NCBI GenBank assembly: GCA_014885115.2
Contig: WKLE02001215.1
Coordinates: 17,763 to 43,723 of the forward strand
From: Asterionellopsis glacialis
Taxonomy: Eukaryota > Bacillariophyta > Plagiogrammaphyceae > Rhaphoneidales > Asterionellopsidaceae
Length of the DNA stretch: 25,961 nucleotides
Direction of reading: 5' to 3'
Under the pieces are notes generated by a model that saw only the letters and a list, made by a program, of their open reading frames with translations, ran no database searches and was not told the origin of the DNA. Of this stretch, positions 10,788-19,759 are shown in pieces. Position 1 is the stretch's first letter, and each line of letters begins with the position of its first letter. Position numbers and translations under genes: made by a program.

Positions 10788-12314
10788 ATGAAGTCAAATG
10801 ATAGAAATAGAAAATCAATTCGCCGGAGAAAAACAAGAATAGAATCTTGGTTGTCTTTCGTTATAATAGTAATAATACTATTGTGTCAATGTTCAGTTTA
10901 TTCTGCCGCCGCTGCTGCTGGTCGATCACCTAGCGGAGGAGGGAGAGGGAAAACGATAAATCCGTATCAAATATTAGGTGTAGAAAAAGATGCGTCACAA
11001 GATGATATTCGTCGTAATTATAAAAAACTTTGTCTCAAATACCACCCTGATAAAAATGTTCACAAACCCCTTAAAGAAAAACAACGGTAAGTACTAATGT
11101 GCACGAATAATAATTAAGAATGAGCTCTTTGCTTTACTCCATACGCCGTACAAAACAAACATATATCAATTTTTGTTCTGATTACCATGACATCGCTCTA
11201 TCTTCACTAACGCATCCTAATGGGTCGGTTGAAAAAACAAACAATCATTATTTCTTCAAAACAACCGCATTCAATCTTTTGTTTTTATGTTTACGAAAAC
11301 AGAACCGAAGAACTCTTTAAACAAATTCAAGAAGCGAATTCACAGATTGGCGATGAAGAATCTCGTAAACGATATGATCTCATGGGTGATATGTCATCCT
11401 CACCGTCTCATCCTTATCATCAATCCTACAGTGGCAGAAGTAGTGGTGGTGGAAGTGCATACAATGAAGCTGATGCGTTTTTCCGTTCGTTCCAACGAGG
11501 AGCAGGAAATCCTTTCTTTTACTCACCAAGAAGCAGTGGACAACGACCCTTTTATGTCAATGGTGTAGACATATCACAATTATTCAATCGAGGACCGTCA
11601 CCATTTGCTACAGCTGCTGCATCTGCTGGCTTTCCGTCCTCCTTTTCATCGGTGTATGTAGAAAAAGTGAAAGTGCCCTTGGAAGATTTGTATACAGGCA
11701 GATCATTTGTAGAATTGGATGTACACGACAATGTATGGAAACGATACCGTGCAGCATTTCGCGGGGGTATAGCTGGTCCATGTGCATTACAGGCATTGGG
11801 GATTTGTGTGCCATTATTATTCCGTGTACGACTACCAGTGACAATGGGATTGTTTGGTATATTCTTCCATTCCTTCCTACCTAAACCAACTGTATTAAAG
11901 TATAGGACAGAACTTCAAAGGGGATGGAAGGGTGGTACCAAACTTAAATTCAGGGGTGTAGAGCCTGGATTTGATATTATATTTGTTTTGGAGGAGGCGA
12001 AACATCAACGTTTTAAACGACAAGGAAATGATTTGCATACCACTGTCAGTATCAGTAAGAAGCAAGCCAAAAGAGGTTGCAAAATAACTATTGAACCCTT
12101 GAATGAATTGGAAATGCCAATCATACTCCGTTTGAAAGCAAAACAAATAGTAACTTCAGGGCAAACCGTGACAATTCCAGGCAGGGGGTGGCCAAAACGT
12201 AAAGGCAGTGAAGTGGTTCTAGGGAATCTAGTAGTGAAAGTTAATATTTCAAGACGAGATTATCAAAGTAAAAAGCGTATGAAAAAAGCAGCAAATAGTG
12301 TTGGAGAAAAGTGA
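10788..12314 (+). CDS. ER-type DnaJ (Hsp40) with a hydrophobic insertion in the substrate-binding domain
   Basis: Exons 10788-11086 and 11303-12314 are joined across a GTAAGT...AAACAG intron of 216 bases, giving 436 residues. The join restores KEKQ-RTEELFKQIQEANSQI within the J domain. A basic N-terminus is followed by a hydrophobic segment (about 21-39), either a signal peptide or signal anchor, so the protein should face the ER or another lumen. The J domain spans about 58-126 with HPD at 86-88. A Gly/Ser/Phe-rich region follows (128-212), then a type II (DnaJB-like, no zinc finger) C-terminal domain: VPLEDLYTG near 224, GWKGGTKLKF near 307, FKRQGNDL near 337, a degenerate second subdomain near 345-416. 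Residues about 245-300 are an unusual hydrophobic insert in the first subdomain. The ATG at 10788 (context CAAAATGAAG) is preferred over an upstream in-frame TTG. Role: Hsp70 (BiP) co-chaperone, by family. Confidence 0.8.
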
Positions 12315-12992
12315 AACGGCGACAAAACTTCGAATAGGCACTACGTCATTAAGATTCTATGGACCAGTATCAATAGGGAAGTCACTGGTGAAAGGACAAT
12401 ACTCTGATATTCAATCCAAAAGTTGCATGTCCTTGTTCAAACAATATCTCCATCTGGCAATAATCAGTTTGAAAGGTGTGGATATGATGTGTTTCAACAA
12501 AGTTTTCCTAGTAATTTTTAGAGAGATGGCAAATTATCACCTGTTCCAGATATAGAATCCTTTTGTCGGCAAGAATCAGCAAGTAGGAAGCCCAGAGCAA
12601 TTGCCAAGGTCAATGCTCCAAACAGTCCTTCCGAATGAGCTATGATGAAGTGGCTACATGGTTTAACAAACAAGGATAAAACCCTTTTCCTACGGTTCCT
12701 CGAGATGGAAACAGCTACTTTATCACACAGATTATCGCACAGAATCACATATACAACACTCTAGAGGGTTAACGATAAGTGCGTTTCTAGTAAATATACA
12801 AATATAAGTAATGGTTTCTTTGAAAGTGTCTTTTCGCATAGTAGCAGTAGCAGCAGCCGTAAGTACAGAATGAAACCTTTAAGATGTGAACGTTTTTTTT
12901 AATGTATTGGACGTAGGAGGTGGATATTTTTGGGGTTATGGAACCCAGAGGTGAAAGTACGCAGTCCTAAAATCAAGCATCTCCTCTTTTCC
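12315..12992. other. Convergent 3' region between the DnaJ gene and the plastid repeat gene
   Basis: The 678 bases lie between two converging genes and hold no complete gene. Two small coding-like traces are discussed as findings: a stretch near 12635-12685 reading SFRMSYDEVATWFNKQG and then a stop, and a possible signal-peptide exon at 12811-12858 followed by GTAAGT. Neither has a partner exon. The rest appears to be untranslated or spacer sequence. Confidence 0.45.
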
Positions 12993-14253
12993 TCAAGGTA
13001 ACAAACCAAAGAATTTCTTTTTTGGTTCTTCAACAACCTGGAATGGACCTTTTCCCTCTTCATACATCTTGTCTGTATCCGACCATTCAAGCTTCGATGC
13101 TTTTCTTAAATCAGAGTTATCCCAGTTTCCTCCACGCTGCAAATTGGGCGAAAATAAAGTTAGTCTATTTAATAATAAAGCGGTCTAATTAGAAAGATAA
13201 AAGCATGAGAATTGAACATACCTGCATGTACTGCGTGGAACCAGAAACCAGAAGAAGTAAAAATTTATGTTAGTTCGTACGCGTAGTGAATATGTTTCAG
13301 AAGAAAGAAAAGGTCATACTGTATAACGCAGTCTTCCTACACGGAAAAGGAAACTTACTGGAACATCTTGTTCCTTGATAATGCCTTTCTTTACTTTTTC
13401 TTTGGCAAACATTTCAGGAAAGAGATGGCCAACTTTTCCATTAGCAAGATCCTTCTGAAAGGCTGCAAGAGACCTAGATTTGAAGCTCTGAGGGCCAAAG
13501 TGAGAAAAGTTTTTGGACTCTTTCTCTTTACGTTCTTTTCTCTGAATATCATGCCATTGGTGAGGTGTCATTCCATCAGGTACGTAACCAACATTGACAT
13601 CGGAGTTATCATAAGAACCCTCCTCACGTTGCATGTACTATGTGATGAAAGTAAAAAATAAATCATTAGACAACGGCCAATATATCACACGAAAGATGGA
13701 GCATTGAAGAGAGGAAATTTATTGCGACAAAAACATGAATAAATAGACAAGATTGCAGAGCAGATATGAACGTGACGGAACAAAACTTACAGGAACTTCA
13801 CGCGGCCTAATATGGTGTTTCTTAACTTCTTCTTTTGCAAACATAACAGGGAAGAGATGACGTACTTTTCCTTCTTTTAGGTCCTTCACAAAATCATTAA
13901 GAGGACGAGATTTGAAATGCTTATGTTTTGGTTTATTCCTATCTTTTTCCTTTTGTAATTCCCATTCTGCTGGGGTAAATACAGATGGGACATATCCTTT
14001 TTTGACTGTGCATAAATCATATGAAAAGATAGGGAAAAACTCATGAAAGGATTGGAAAAAATGTGGTAACTCAACGAACGATGGGCTTCGCATTTCAGTT
14101 TCGGTGCATTATCTTTACTCGTTATCGTGATATAATATTTATCTCACCTTTTAGAGTCGTCTGAGAGGTATGAACCTGGATGACCGGGCAAAAAGCTGAC
14201 ACCATGGGGATAGTGACAGCTAGTCCGATTGTAGCCAATGCATGGACTTTCAT
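12993..14253 (-). CDS. Plastid-targeted protein with two tandem repeats, five exons including a 9-base micro-exon
   Basis: Exons in coding order: 14253-14148, 14005-13791, 13637-13359, 13230-13222, 13136-12993, giving 250 residues. All introns are GT-AG (GTGAGA, GTAAGT, GTAAGT, GTATGT). Residues 1-20 are a signal peptide (MKVHALATIGLAVTIPMVSA) followed by FCP. This is the ASAFAP-type cleavage motif that sends proteins across the complex plastid membranes. Two repeats of about 85-95 residues follow. Each has GYVP, a TPxxW, a basic helix, FKSRxLxxF, DLxxGKVxHLFPxMFAKExVKK and a VPYMQR-xx-x-DNSD ending. A third partial unit closes the protein (RGGNWDNSDLRKASKLEW). Exon ends coincide with repeat ends. 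The small basic character suggests a stromal or thylakoid-associated role, but the family was not recognised. It is divergent from the amidotransferase fusion gene. Confidence 0.75.
13222..13230 (-). other. Nine-base micro-exon encoding Tyr-Met-Gln
   Basis: On the minus strand the order is ...GATGTTCCA|GTAAGT, intron, CCACGCAG|TACATGCAG|GTATGT, intron, TTTGCAG|CGTGGAGGAAAC. Including the nine bases gives DVP-YMQ-RGGNWDNSD. This matches the first repeat, REVP|YMQREEGSYDNSD, where YMQ is fused to the following exon. Skipping it would keep the frame but delete the conserved YMQ. Confidence 0.7.
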
Positions 14254-14938
14254 GTTTCTTTTTACTTGCTGGATGGTGATGATTCGTTTCAATTGATGTG
14301 GATACAACGAAGTCCAAAATAAGAATTCTTCGATGAGAAAAGATCTTGTTGAGAAGACCCCTGTCACACTGTCACGTGTGTTACTGATGCTCTCATCAAT
14401 CTCTTAAATCAGGGTTCTTGTTTTAGGGATAATTTTTCAAAATCGGTTCTTCTTCTCAATGACACCTTCCCTCCACTATTAAAAGCAAGTACCGGGTACG
14501 CTGTACCAGCAAATACATTATTCATAATGGCCGCGACATTTCAGAGCCACTCATCTCCCTGGAGCCACTCATCTCCCTGGCGGGATCACATCCTCTGCTA
14601 ACGCACGCGACACAACGCCAACTTCTAACAAGGTTTCTTCTTCAAAATCACATCATTGTTTTCTTTCATTAAGTTCTTATCGCGTCATGTCCTAGTTGTT
14701 ATTGGGACAGTATCATCTGCTTCAACTCTTCAACGAGAAAGAAGAATCATTGTGACCCATTGTTATCCGTAGCTGATATCTAAACACCTGGATCTCCCTC
14801 GTTCTTAAAACGCATTCATCGATAACATCATCTCTCGACCAGAAAAAGAATCGATATATACACGATATCAGACAACAACAAAATCACCCACCACCCAATC
14901 AAGGAATAATATAAATCACAAGAATTCTTTGATAAAAA
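14254..14938. promoter_or_regulatory. Shared promoter region of the plastid repeat gene and the amidotransferase fusion gene
   Basis: The 685 bases between two divergent starts have no supported gene. Visible elements: an E-box-like CACGTG at 14373-14378 within CACACTGTCACGTGTG; a GTACC-type cluster at 14488-14508; an exact 18-bp tandem duplication (GAGCCACTCATCTCCCTG at 14544-14561 and 14562-14579); and a TATATA at 14854-14859, about 80 bases before the ATG at 14939. None has been shown to function. Confidence 0.5.
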
Positions 14939-16702
14939 ATGTGTCAATTATTAGGTATGAATTGTGCTACCCCGACTGATTTTAACTTTTCATTCCGTGG
15001 TTTTGCAAAACGTGGTGGAGAAACAGATAAACATGAACACGGATGGGGTCTTGCCGTATATGAAGGTAGAGGTTTACGAACCTTTTTAGATCCATTGCCA
15101 GCATCTAAGTCTCCTGTAGCTGAACTAGTTGAACGATATCCTATGAAAACTTTAAATATGATGGCTCATATTCGATATGCTACACAGGGTGCTGTTAATT
15201 TGGAAAATGTTCATCCCTTTCAACGAGAAATGGTAAGTTTTTTGGAAAAGGAAAACAAACTTTATGAATCATGTTGTAGTCAATTATGTACATATGTTCT
15301 CTTATTGAGTATTCTGACCGAAAAAACTTTTGTTCCCCGACTTACCCTTACCTTCATTTTGATTTGTGCAATGTTGTCGTGTTTTTATACACAGTGGGGT
15401 ATCCAATGGAGTTTTGCTCATAATGGTGAAGTGCCAAAGTATACGAATCAAGAACAATATATAAATTCACCATTATTAGGAAGGACAAAACGTCAAGAGA
15501 CAATTTACTTACCGGTGGGCGATACGGATTCGGAGGCAGTGTTTTGTGCCATATTGAATGGATTACGGGCCGAATTTACGAAATTACCCACTCTGCCTGT
15601 GTTATATGCCACCCTAGAACGTTTTTGTGGTGAAATTGTATCAGGTCATGAGGAATCTACGATATTTAATTTTTTGTTGGGTTGTGGTCAATATACACTG
15701 TTTGCCTATAGTTGGCCAGGTGCCAGACCTGGCTCACAGGTATGGAATGGTTTGTACTATACGGTACGACGACCACCCTTTTCCCAAGCTCAACTTGTTG
15801 ATGTGGATTATGCAGTTGACTTTGCGGAGGTTACAACATCTGATGACCGTGTGGCTGTCATAGCGACCAAGCCTTTAACTTCTAATGAGGAATGGACAGA
15901 ATTTAAACGTGGTCAACTCCTAATGTTTGACCACGGACGTCCATATTCCGAATTGTATGACTGTGAAGAAGTGGAAAATCAAGGACATGGGTTAGATTCA
16001 AGGTGTTTTGAAAAATCATCTAAAGCTTCAACACAACATCACAATACACCCACATTGTTAAGACAATTGGTGGACAGCACTATTGATGTATCCAAACGAG
16101 ATACAGTATGGGCCACGAATGGTGCCGATTTAGGATGCGGTACTGGTTTGTCAGGTGTTGCGTTTCGATCATGCGTTAAAAATTTAATGGGTGTTGAAAT
16201 CTCACCTGAAATGATTGATCGTGCCAAAGAGCGTGGGTGTTATGATCGATTGGAATTAGGTGATGTTGTAGACTATATATGCCGTCACGAGAACGATGAC
16301 AAGCATGTCGAGATTGAGGCTGATGGCAATGTTGCTGTTGGTGGTTGTGGCACTGGATTTGATATTATGTTTGCGTGTGATGTGTTGGTATACATTGGTA
16401 ATTTGGGACCAGTATTTCGTGCTGTTCGTGATGGACTTGCAGAAAATGGGTATTTTGCCTTTTCAGCTGAAATCCTTGAGGAAGAAACGGAGATAGAGAG
16501 AAATGAAGAACAGACCCGAGAGAGTAAAGGTGAAGAACCCTTTGTTTTACAGCCTTGTGCTAGATTTGCTCATGAACAAAGTTACATTGAGAAATTAGCA
16601 ATTGAATATGGTTTTGTTACAAAAGCATTAAAATCTTCTCCTGTACGAAACTACGAAGACCGTCAGGTTGTTGGTATACTTACGGTACTTCAGAAGAAAT
16701 GA
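14939..16702 (+). CDS. Class II glutamine amidotransferase (YafJ/EgtC-like) fused to a SAM methyltransferase (COG4976-like)
   Basis: Exons 14939-15232 and 15395-16702 flank a GTAAGT...ACACAG intron of 162 bases, giving 533 residues. The intron is a multiple of three with no stop, so it reads through. Splicing it restores HPFQREM-WGIQWSFAHNGE, which is characteristic of YafJ proteins. Domain 1 (1 to about 280) has Cys2 as the presumed N-terminal nucleophile, HGWGLAVY, HIRYATQG, HNGE near 107 and GDTDSEA at 140-146, all hallmarks of class II (Ntn) glutaminases. Domain 2 (about 315-533) has the SAM-binding DLGCGTGLSG (343-352), the acidic VEISPEM (366-372), FACDVLVYIG (424-433) and a C-terminal CARFAHEQSYIEKLA block. 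This resembles stand-alone COG4976-type methyltransferases, though the usual helical start of that family is reduced. Both domains lie in one uninterrupted exon after the intron, so the fusion is in the genome. Substrates are unknown. Confidence 0.8.
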   Translation: MCQLLGMNCATPTDFNFSFRGFAKRGGETDKHEHGWGLAVYEGRGLRTFLDPLPASKSPVAELVERYPMKTLNMMAHIRYATQGAVNLENVHPFQREMVSFLEKENKLYESCCSQLCTYVLLLSILTEKTFVPRLTLTFILICAMLSCFYTQWGIQWSFAHNGEVPKYTNQEQYINSPLLGRTKRQETIYLPVGDTDSEAVFCAILNGLRAEFTKLPTLPVLYATLERFCGEIVSGHEESTIFNFLLGCGQYTLFAYSWPGARPGSQVWNGLYYTVRRPPFSQAQLVDVDYAVDFAEVTTSDDRVAVIATKPLTSNEEWTEFKRGQLLMFDHGRPYSELYDCEEVENQGHGLDSRCFEKSSKASTQHHNTPTLLRQLVDSTIDVSKRDTVWATNGADLGCGTGLSGVAFRSCVKNLMGVEISPEMIDRAKERGCYDRLELGDVVDYICRHENDDKHVEIEADGNVAVGGCGTGFDIMFACDVLVYIGNLGPVFRAVRDGLAENGYFAFSAEILEEETEIERNEEQTRESKGEEPFVLQPCARFAHEQSYIEKLAIEYGFVTKALKSSPVRNYEDRQVVGILTVLQKK

Positions 16703-16749
16703 TTGAAAAATATTCCTATCATTTATCTATCACAACATATCATGGTCCG

Positions 16750-16835
16750 TTGCCTTTTCAGCTGAAATCCTCGAGCAAGACACGGAGGCACAGGGAAAAC
16801 ACACAGAGAGAAAGACCCCAGAGAGTACAGGTAGG
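16750..16835 (+). pseudogene. Duplicated fragment of the upstream methyltransferase coding sequence
   Basis: Bases from about 16750 (TTGCCTTTTCAGCTGAAATC) match 16455-16540 inside the fusion gene, coding for FAFSAEILEEETEIE and on. The first 25 or so bases are nearly identical; the rest has scattered changes and a small insertion. It lies about 50 bases past the gene's stop codon, in the same orientation, as a decayed partial tandem copy. It has no start and no recognisable function. Confidence 0.65.
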
Positions 16836-17130
16836 GTTTACAAGAAAAATGGCAATAGCAAGGAAGAAAATTTATTTAATTTAAGAAAGCAATTTTGATT
16901 TTTTTGTTACTGGCCTGTTGCTCGTCCAGTTACTGTGACGTAAAGCTTATGCTTATTTGATTTCCAAAATCATTGCTATTGTTGCTCCGTTGTTCTAGCT
17001 TTCAATAGTTTATAATTAACTACATCAATGCATCTGCGTACATTTATTATTGTGAGAAAAAAAATGTTTGAAACACTACTTTGGTCTTTTTTGTTTAGAT
17101 AGTCGGTTGTGCTGAGCTTTGAATTGTAAC
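16836..17130. other. AT-rich spacer
   Basis: No gene seen. One TGACGT word lies at about 16934-16939. The right part may contain decayed upstream sequence of the actin-like pseudogene that begins near 17130, but nothing is readable. Confidence 0.4.
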
Positions 17131-17729
17131 ACACTTAGCGGAGGATGGAATCCATCATCGCTTTGCCAAGCTCGTGAGATGGAATAAAGGCTGTGACTTC
17201 TCCGCAGAGAAAGGCCGAGTTGCCTTCGAAAACATAATGAAATGATGGTCACTTCCATGTTGCTCTGGTCCCTGAAACTGAAAAAGCAGAAGCTAGGAGC
17301 ATCACACTTCCCGATGGAAGCACTGGGACCATAGATTTGAAAGCTTCCAAACTCCTGAAGCCATCTTGGATCCGAGTCTCACATGGATGGAATGTTCAGG
17401 AAGATGTGATAAAATGTTGCACACCTCAGCCCTGAAACATGGACCTTCGCGCAAACATTTGGGCTAATACAGTTCTAACCGGGAGAGGATGCAACTACCC
17501 TGGACTTGCACATGGCTTGCAAAAGGACCTCCAAGGGTTTATGCCGGCTTCACATATTGCCAAAAATGTCAGTCCGCCCGAGAAAAAACATGCAGCATGG
17601 TTAGGCAGTAAGCTCCTCTTTGCGAACGCGGGTGGGTACATTAGGTTCATTCCAGGAGAGGAATGCCGCACTGAAGGGCCGGATATTGTTCACAGGAGTT
17701 TGCGGTGTAATAGAAAAGATAGTTCCTGA
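17130..17729 (+). pseudogene. Actin-family pseudogene (C-terminal half)
   Basis: The last frame (from about 17439) reads LRANIWANTVLTGRGCNYPG, then HGLQKDLQGF, PPEKKHAAWLGSKLL and GPDIVHRS. These line up in order with the actin C-terminus (ANTVLSGG-x-x-MYPG, R-x-QKE, PPERKYSVWIGGS, GPSIVHRK). Upstream in the same frame, LPDGSTGTIDL (about 17310) matches the actin LPDGQ-x-x-I segment and GHFHVALVPETE matches the CYVALDYEQE block. In another frame, LAEDGIHH and KGCDFSAEKGRVAF (17135-17245) match the LAGRDLT and GYSFTTTAERE segments. Breaks: stop at 17243-17245, a frameshift next to it, and a TGA at 17433-17435. The high divergence suggests an old copy or a decayed actin-related protein. No N-terminal half was found. 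Confidence 0.75.
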
Positions 17730-17791
17730 TTATTATTTCATTATGCCATGTATTGTAACACTGTCTTCATCCTAATCTACAACATGTTATT

Positions 17792-19759
17792 TTATAACTT
17801 CAAATAATTGTAGCGTTTACGCTTTCGATCTTTTCTTGCTTTTCCCAATCTTCCGCCAAGTAGGCGATAGTTGAGTTCTTCTAATAACAGTTTTCCCGTC
17901 AACTTTTGGCCCTTTCGAGTTTTCACTATGTCCCAGACAACTCGACGCCTGCGAACTCCTGATATTAGAGATGAATCTCGCAAAAGTTTCCTTACTCTTT
18001 CTGGGTCTACTCGTCCAGTTGTTGGGGATCGTATTAGTTGTTGCAATGTTTCATCGACGACAGGTGAACTAGATGGATTTTGAAACAAAAGGGTCAATGC
18101 ATACGGATACATAACTTGAAACACATTGAAGGATGGGTCTAACGTCCGAGCAATTCCTTCCAGTGTTGACAAAGCTCTTGCATTGTTGATAAAGTATGGT
18201 GGGAGTTCGAAAGAAAATCTCGGTACTAATCGAGCAAGGGAATCAAGCAATTTGTCGAATAGTAATACAGGAATTTGAGTATCACTCGCATCCGCAGCAG
18301 GCCATTTCAAAGCTTCAGACATGGTGAGTTCCATGGCAGCATTTAAGGCTGCTCGTTCTTCTTCATTATTCAAAACCTCTTGTGGAAGCAACTGTAATTC
18401 ACCAAACAGTCCCGCTACTGCATCTACATCCTTATTAAATACCAATAAGGCTACGGCACAAACCAACCCATCCCGTACTTGTGACGGAATAGTGGATAAA
18501 ATTCCAAAATCAAGATACCCCAATGTATAGCTACTCTTTGCGGCTTCATCATCGCCGGCTTTAGTTTTGATCTTTAGCAGATTCCCAGCATGAGGATCAG
18601 CATGTAAAATACCATCTACCAGTAATTGTCTTAACGTACATTGAATACCTCTTTTGACGACTACCAGATTGTCTTCGACAGAACCTTCGTCAACGTCTGT
18701 TAGTTTTGTACCCTCTAACCATTCCATGACGATCACGTTCTCAGAACAAAGGTTAGGTAAAATCTCAGGAACGACAACCTGTACCTCAGGTGCAGCATCG
18801 TACCGCGCTGAATACAACTTTGCAAACGTGACAGCATTTTCAGCTTCTCTTCTATAATCAAGTTCTTCAAATATTCTAGACATAAATTCATCAACAGCAT
18901 CGACAAGTTCTGTGGCAATCAATCGTTTAGCCTGGCCTTGTTGTTGGTTGGGTAATGCTGGTAACGATTCTGCCCAGGTAGCGACAGTTCGTAACAATGA
19001 TGCATCACGTTCTACTAATGTTCGGATACCAGGACGTTGAACCTTAATGGCAACGTCGCCATAGCCTGGTAGATTGGCCTTATATACCTGACCAACACTA
19101 GCAGCTGCAATGGGTTCTTGAGTTTCCCCTAGACTTTCTACTAATGCCTTGACGTCATCGGGATCGGCTATCTTATTATTTTGTAATTCTGAAAGTATTA
19201 TTTGCTTTGCAGTATTAGTATCAAAGGGTTCCATGTCATCATGAAGGGTACAAAGAGCAGTGGCCAATGATTGAGGGATAACATCAGGACGTGATCCAAG
19301 TGCTTGTCCAAACTTGACATATGTTGGTCCTAATTGTTCTAATGCTTCTGCCATACAATCTGCATTTGTTTTTTGTTCGTCATTATCACCGGTAGCCGCA
19401 CGACGTGCCCAAAAGGTTTCCCAATTATTTGGAAGTCCCTCTGCGAGAAGAGACCCCAACAACGGACTCATAACTCGACCAAACACTACATTAGCGATTT
19501 CGGCTGCTCTAACTACTGGGGATTCTTCATCGTCGACGACTTGGGATGTCTCCGTTGTAACCGCTTGTAGCTCAGAAGTTGGAACAGATACAGCCAACGA
19601 AAGACAACTACCTTTGGGATGTTTATTGTGCAGGCAACTATTTGCTGCATTACTTTGTGGAAAAATGACTGGCGAAATGAAACCCTCGACGGAATTGAAG
19701 TTGTCAAAGATGGAAACCGCAATTATGCAATACCAAAGTGTTGCAGATGACCACCTCAT
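17792..19759 (-). CDS. ABC1/ADCK (UbiB-type) atypical kinase, probably plastid-targeted
   Basis: An intronless 655-residue protein from ATG 19757-19759. An upstream in-frame TTG was not used because the signal peptide starts properly at this ATG. Residues 1-26 are a signal peptide (MRWSSATLWYCIIAVSIFDN and on), followed by FISP, an ASAFAP-like plastid motif. Family motifs are complete: KFGQALGSRPD (149-159), the Ala-rich loop AAASVGQVYK (218-227) in place of a P-loop, the AIKVQRPG lysine (about 239), HADPHAGN (386-393) and DFG (417-419). ABC1 kinases in plastids regulate prenylquinone (plastoquinone, tocopherol) metabolism and plastoglobule function; in mitochondria they act on ubiquinone. 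Plastid location is inferred from the presequence. The 3' end of the gene and the bases after it are repeated inverted at 23331-23712. Confidence 0.88.
   Translation of the reverse strand: MRWSSATLWYCIIAVSIFDNFNSVEGFISPVIFPQSNAANSCLHNKHPKGSCLSLAVSVPTSELQAVTTETSQVVDDEESPVVRAAEIANVVFGRVMSPLLGSLLAEGLPNNWETFWARRAATGDNDEQKTNADCMAEALEQLGPTYVKFGQALGSRPDVIPQSLATALCTLHDDMEPFDTNTAKQIILSELQNNKIADPDDVKALVESLGETQEPIAAASVGQVYKANLPGYGDVAIKVQRPGIRTLVERDASLLRTVATWAESLPALPNQQQGQAKRLIATELVDAVDEFMSRIFEELDYRREAENAVTFAKLYSARYDAAPEVQVVVPEILPNLCSENVIVMEWLEGTKLTDVDEGSVEDNLVVVKRGIQCTLRQLLVDGILHADPHAGNLLKIKTKAGDDEAAKSSYTLGYLDFGILSTIPSQVRDGLVCAVALLVFNKDVDAVAGLFGELQLLPQEVLNNEEERAALNAAMELTMSEALKWPAADASDTQIPVLLFDKLLDSLARLVPRFSFELPPYFINNARALSTLEGIARTLDPSFNVFQVMYPYALTLLFQNPSSSPVVDETLQQLIRSPTTGRVDPERVRKLLRDSSLISGVRRRRVVWDIVKTRKGQKLTGKLLLEELNYRLLGGRLGKARKDRKRKRYNYLKL

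Noticed and set aside
14939..16702. Naming the fusion protein an ergothioneine enzyme (EgtC/EgtD)
   Set aside because: The first domain is closer to YafJ-type glutaminases and the second shows COG4976-type motifs, not EgtD. No other ergothioneine gene lies in the window.
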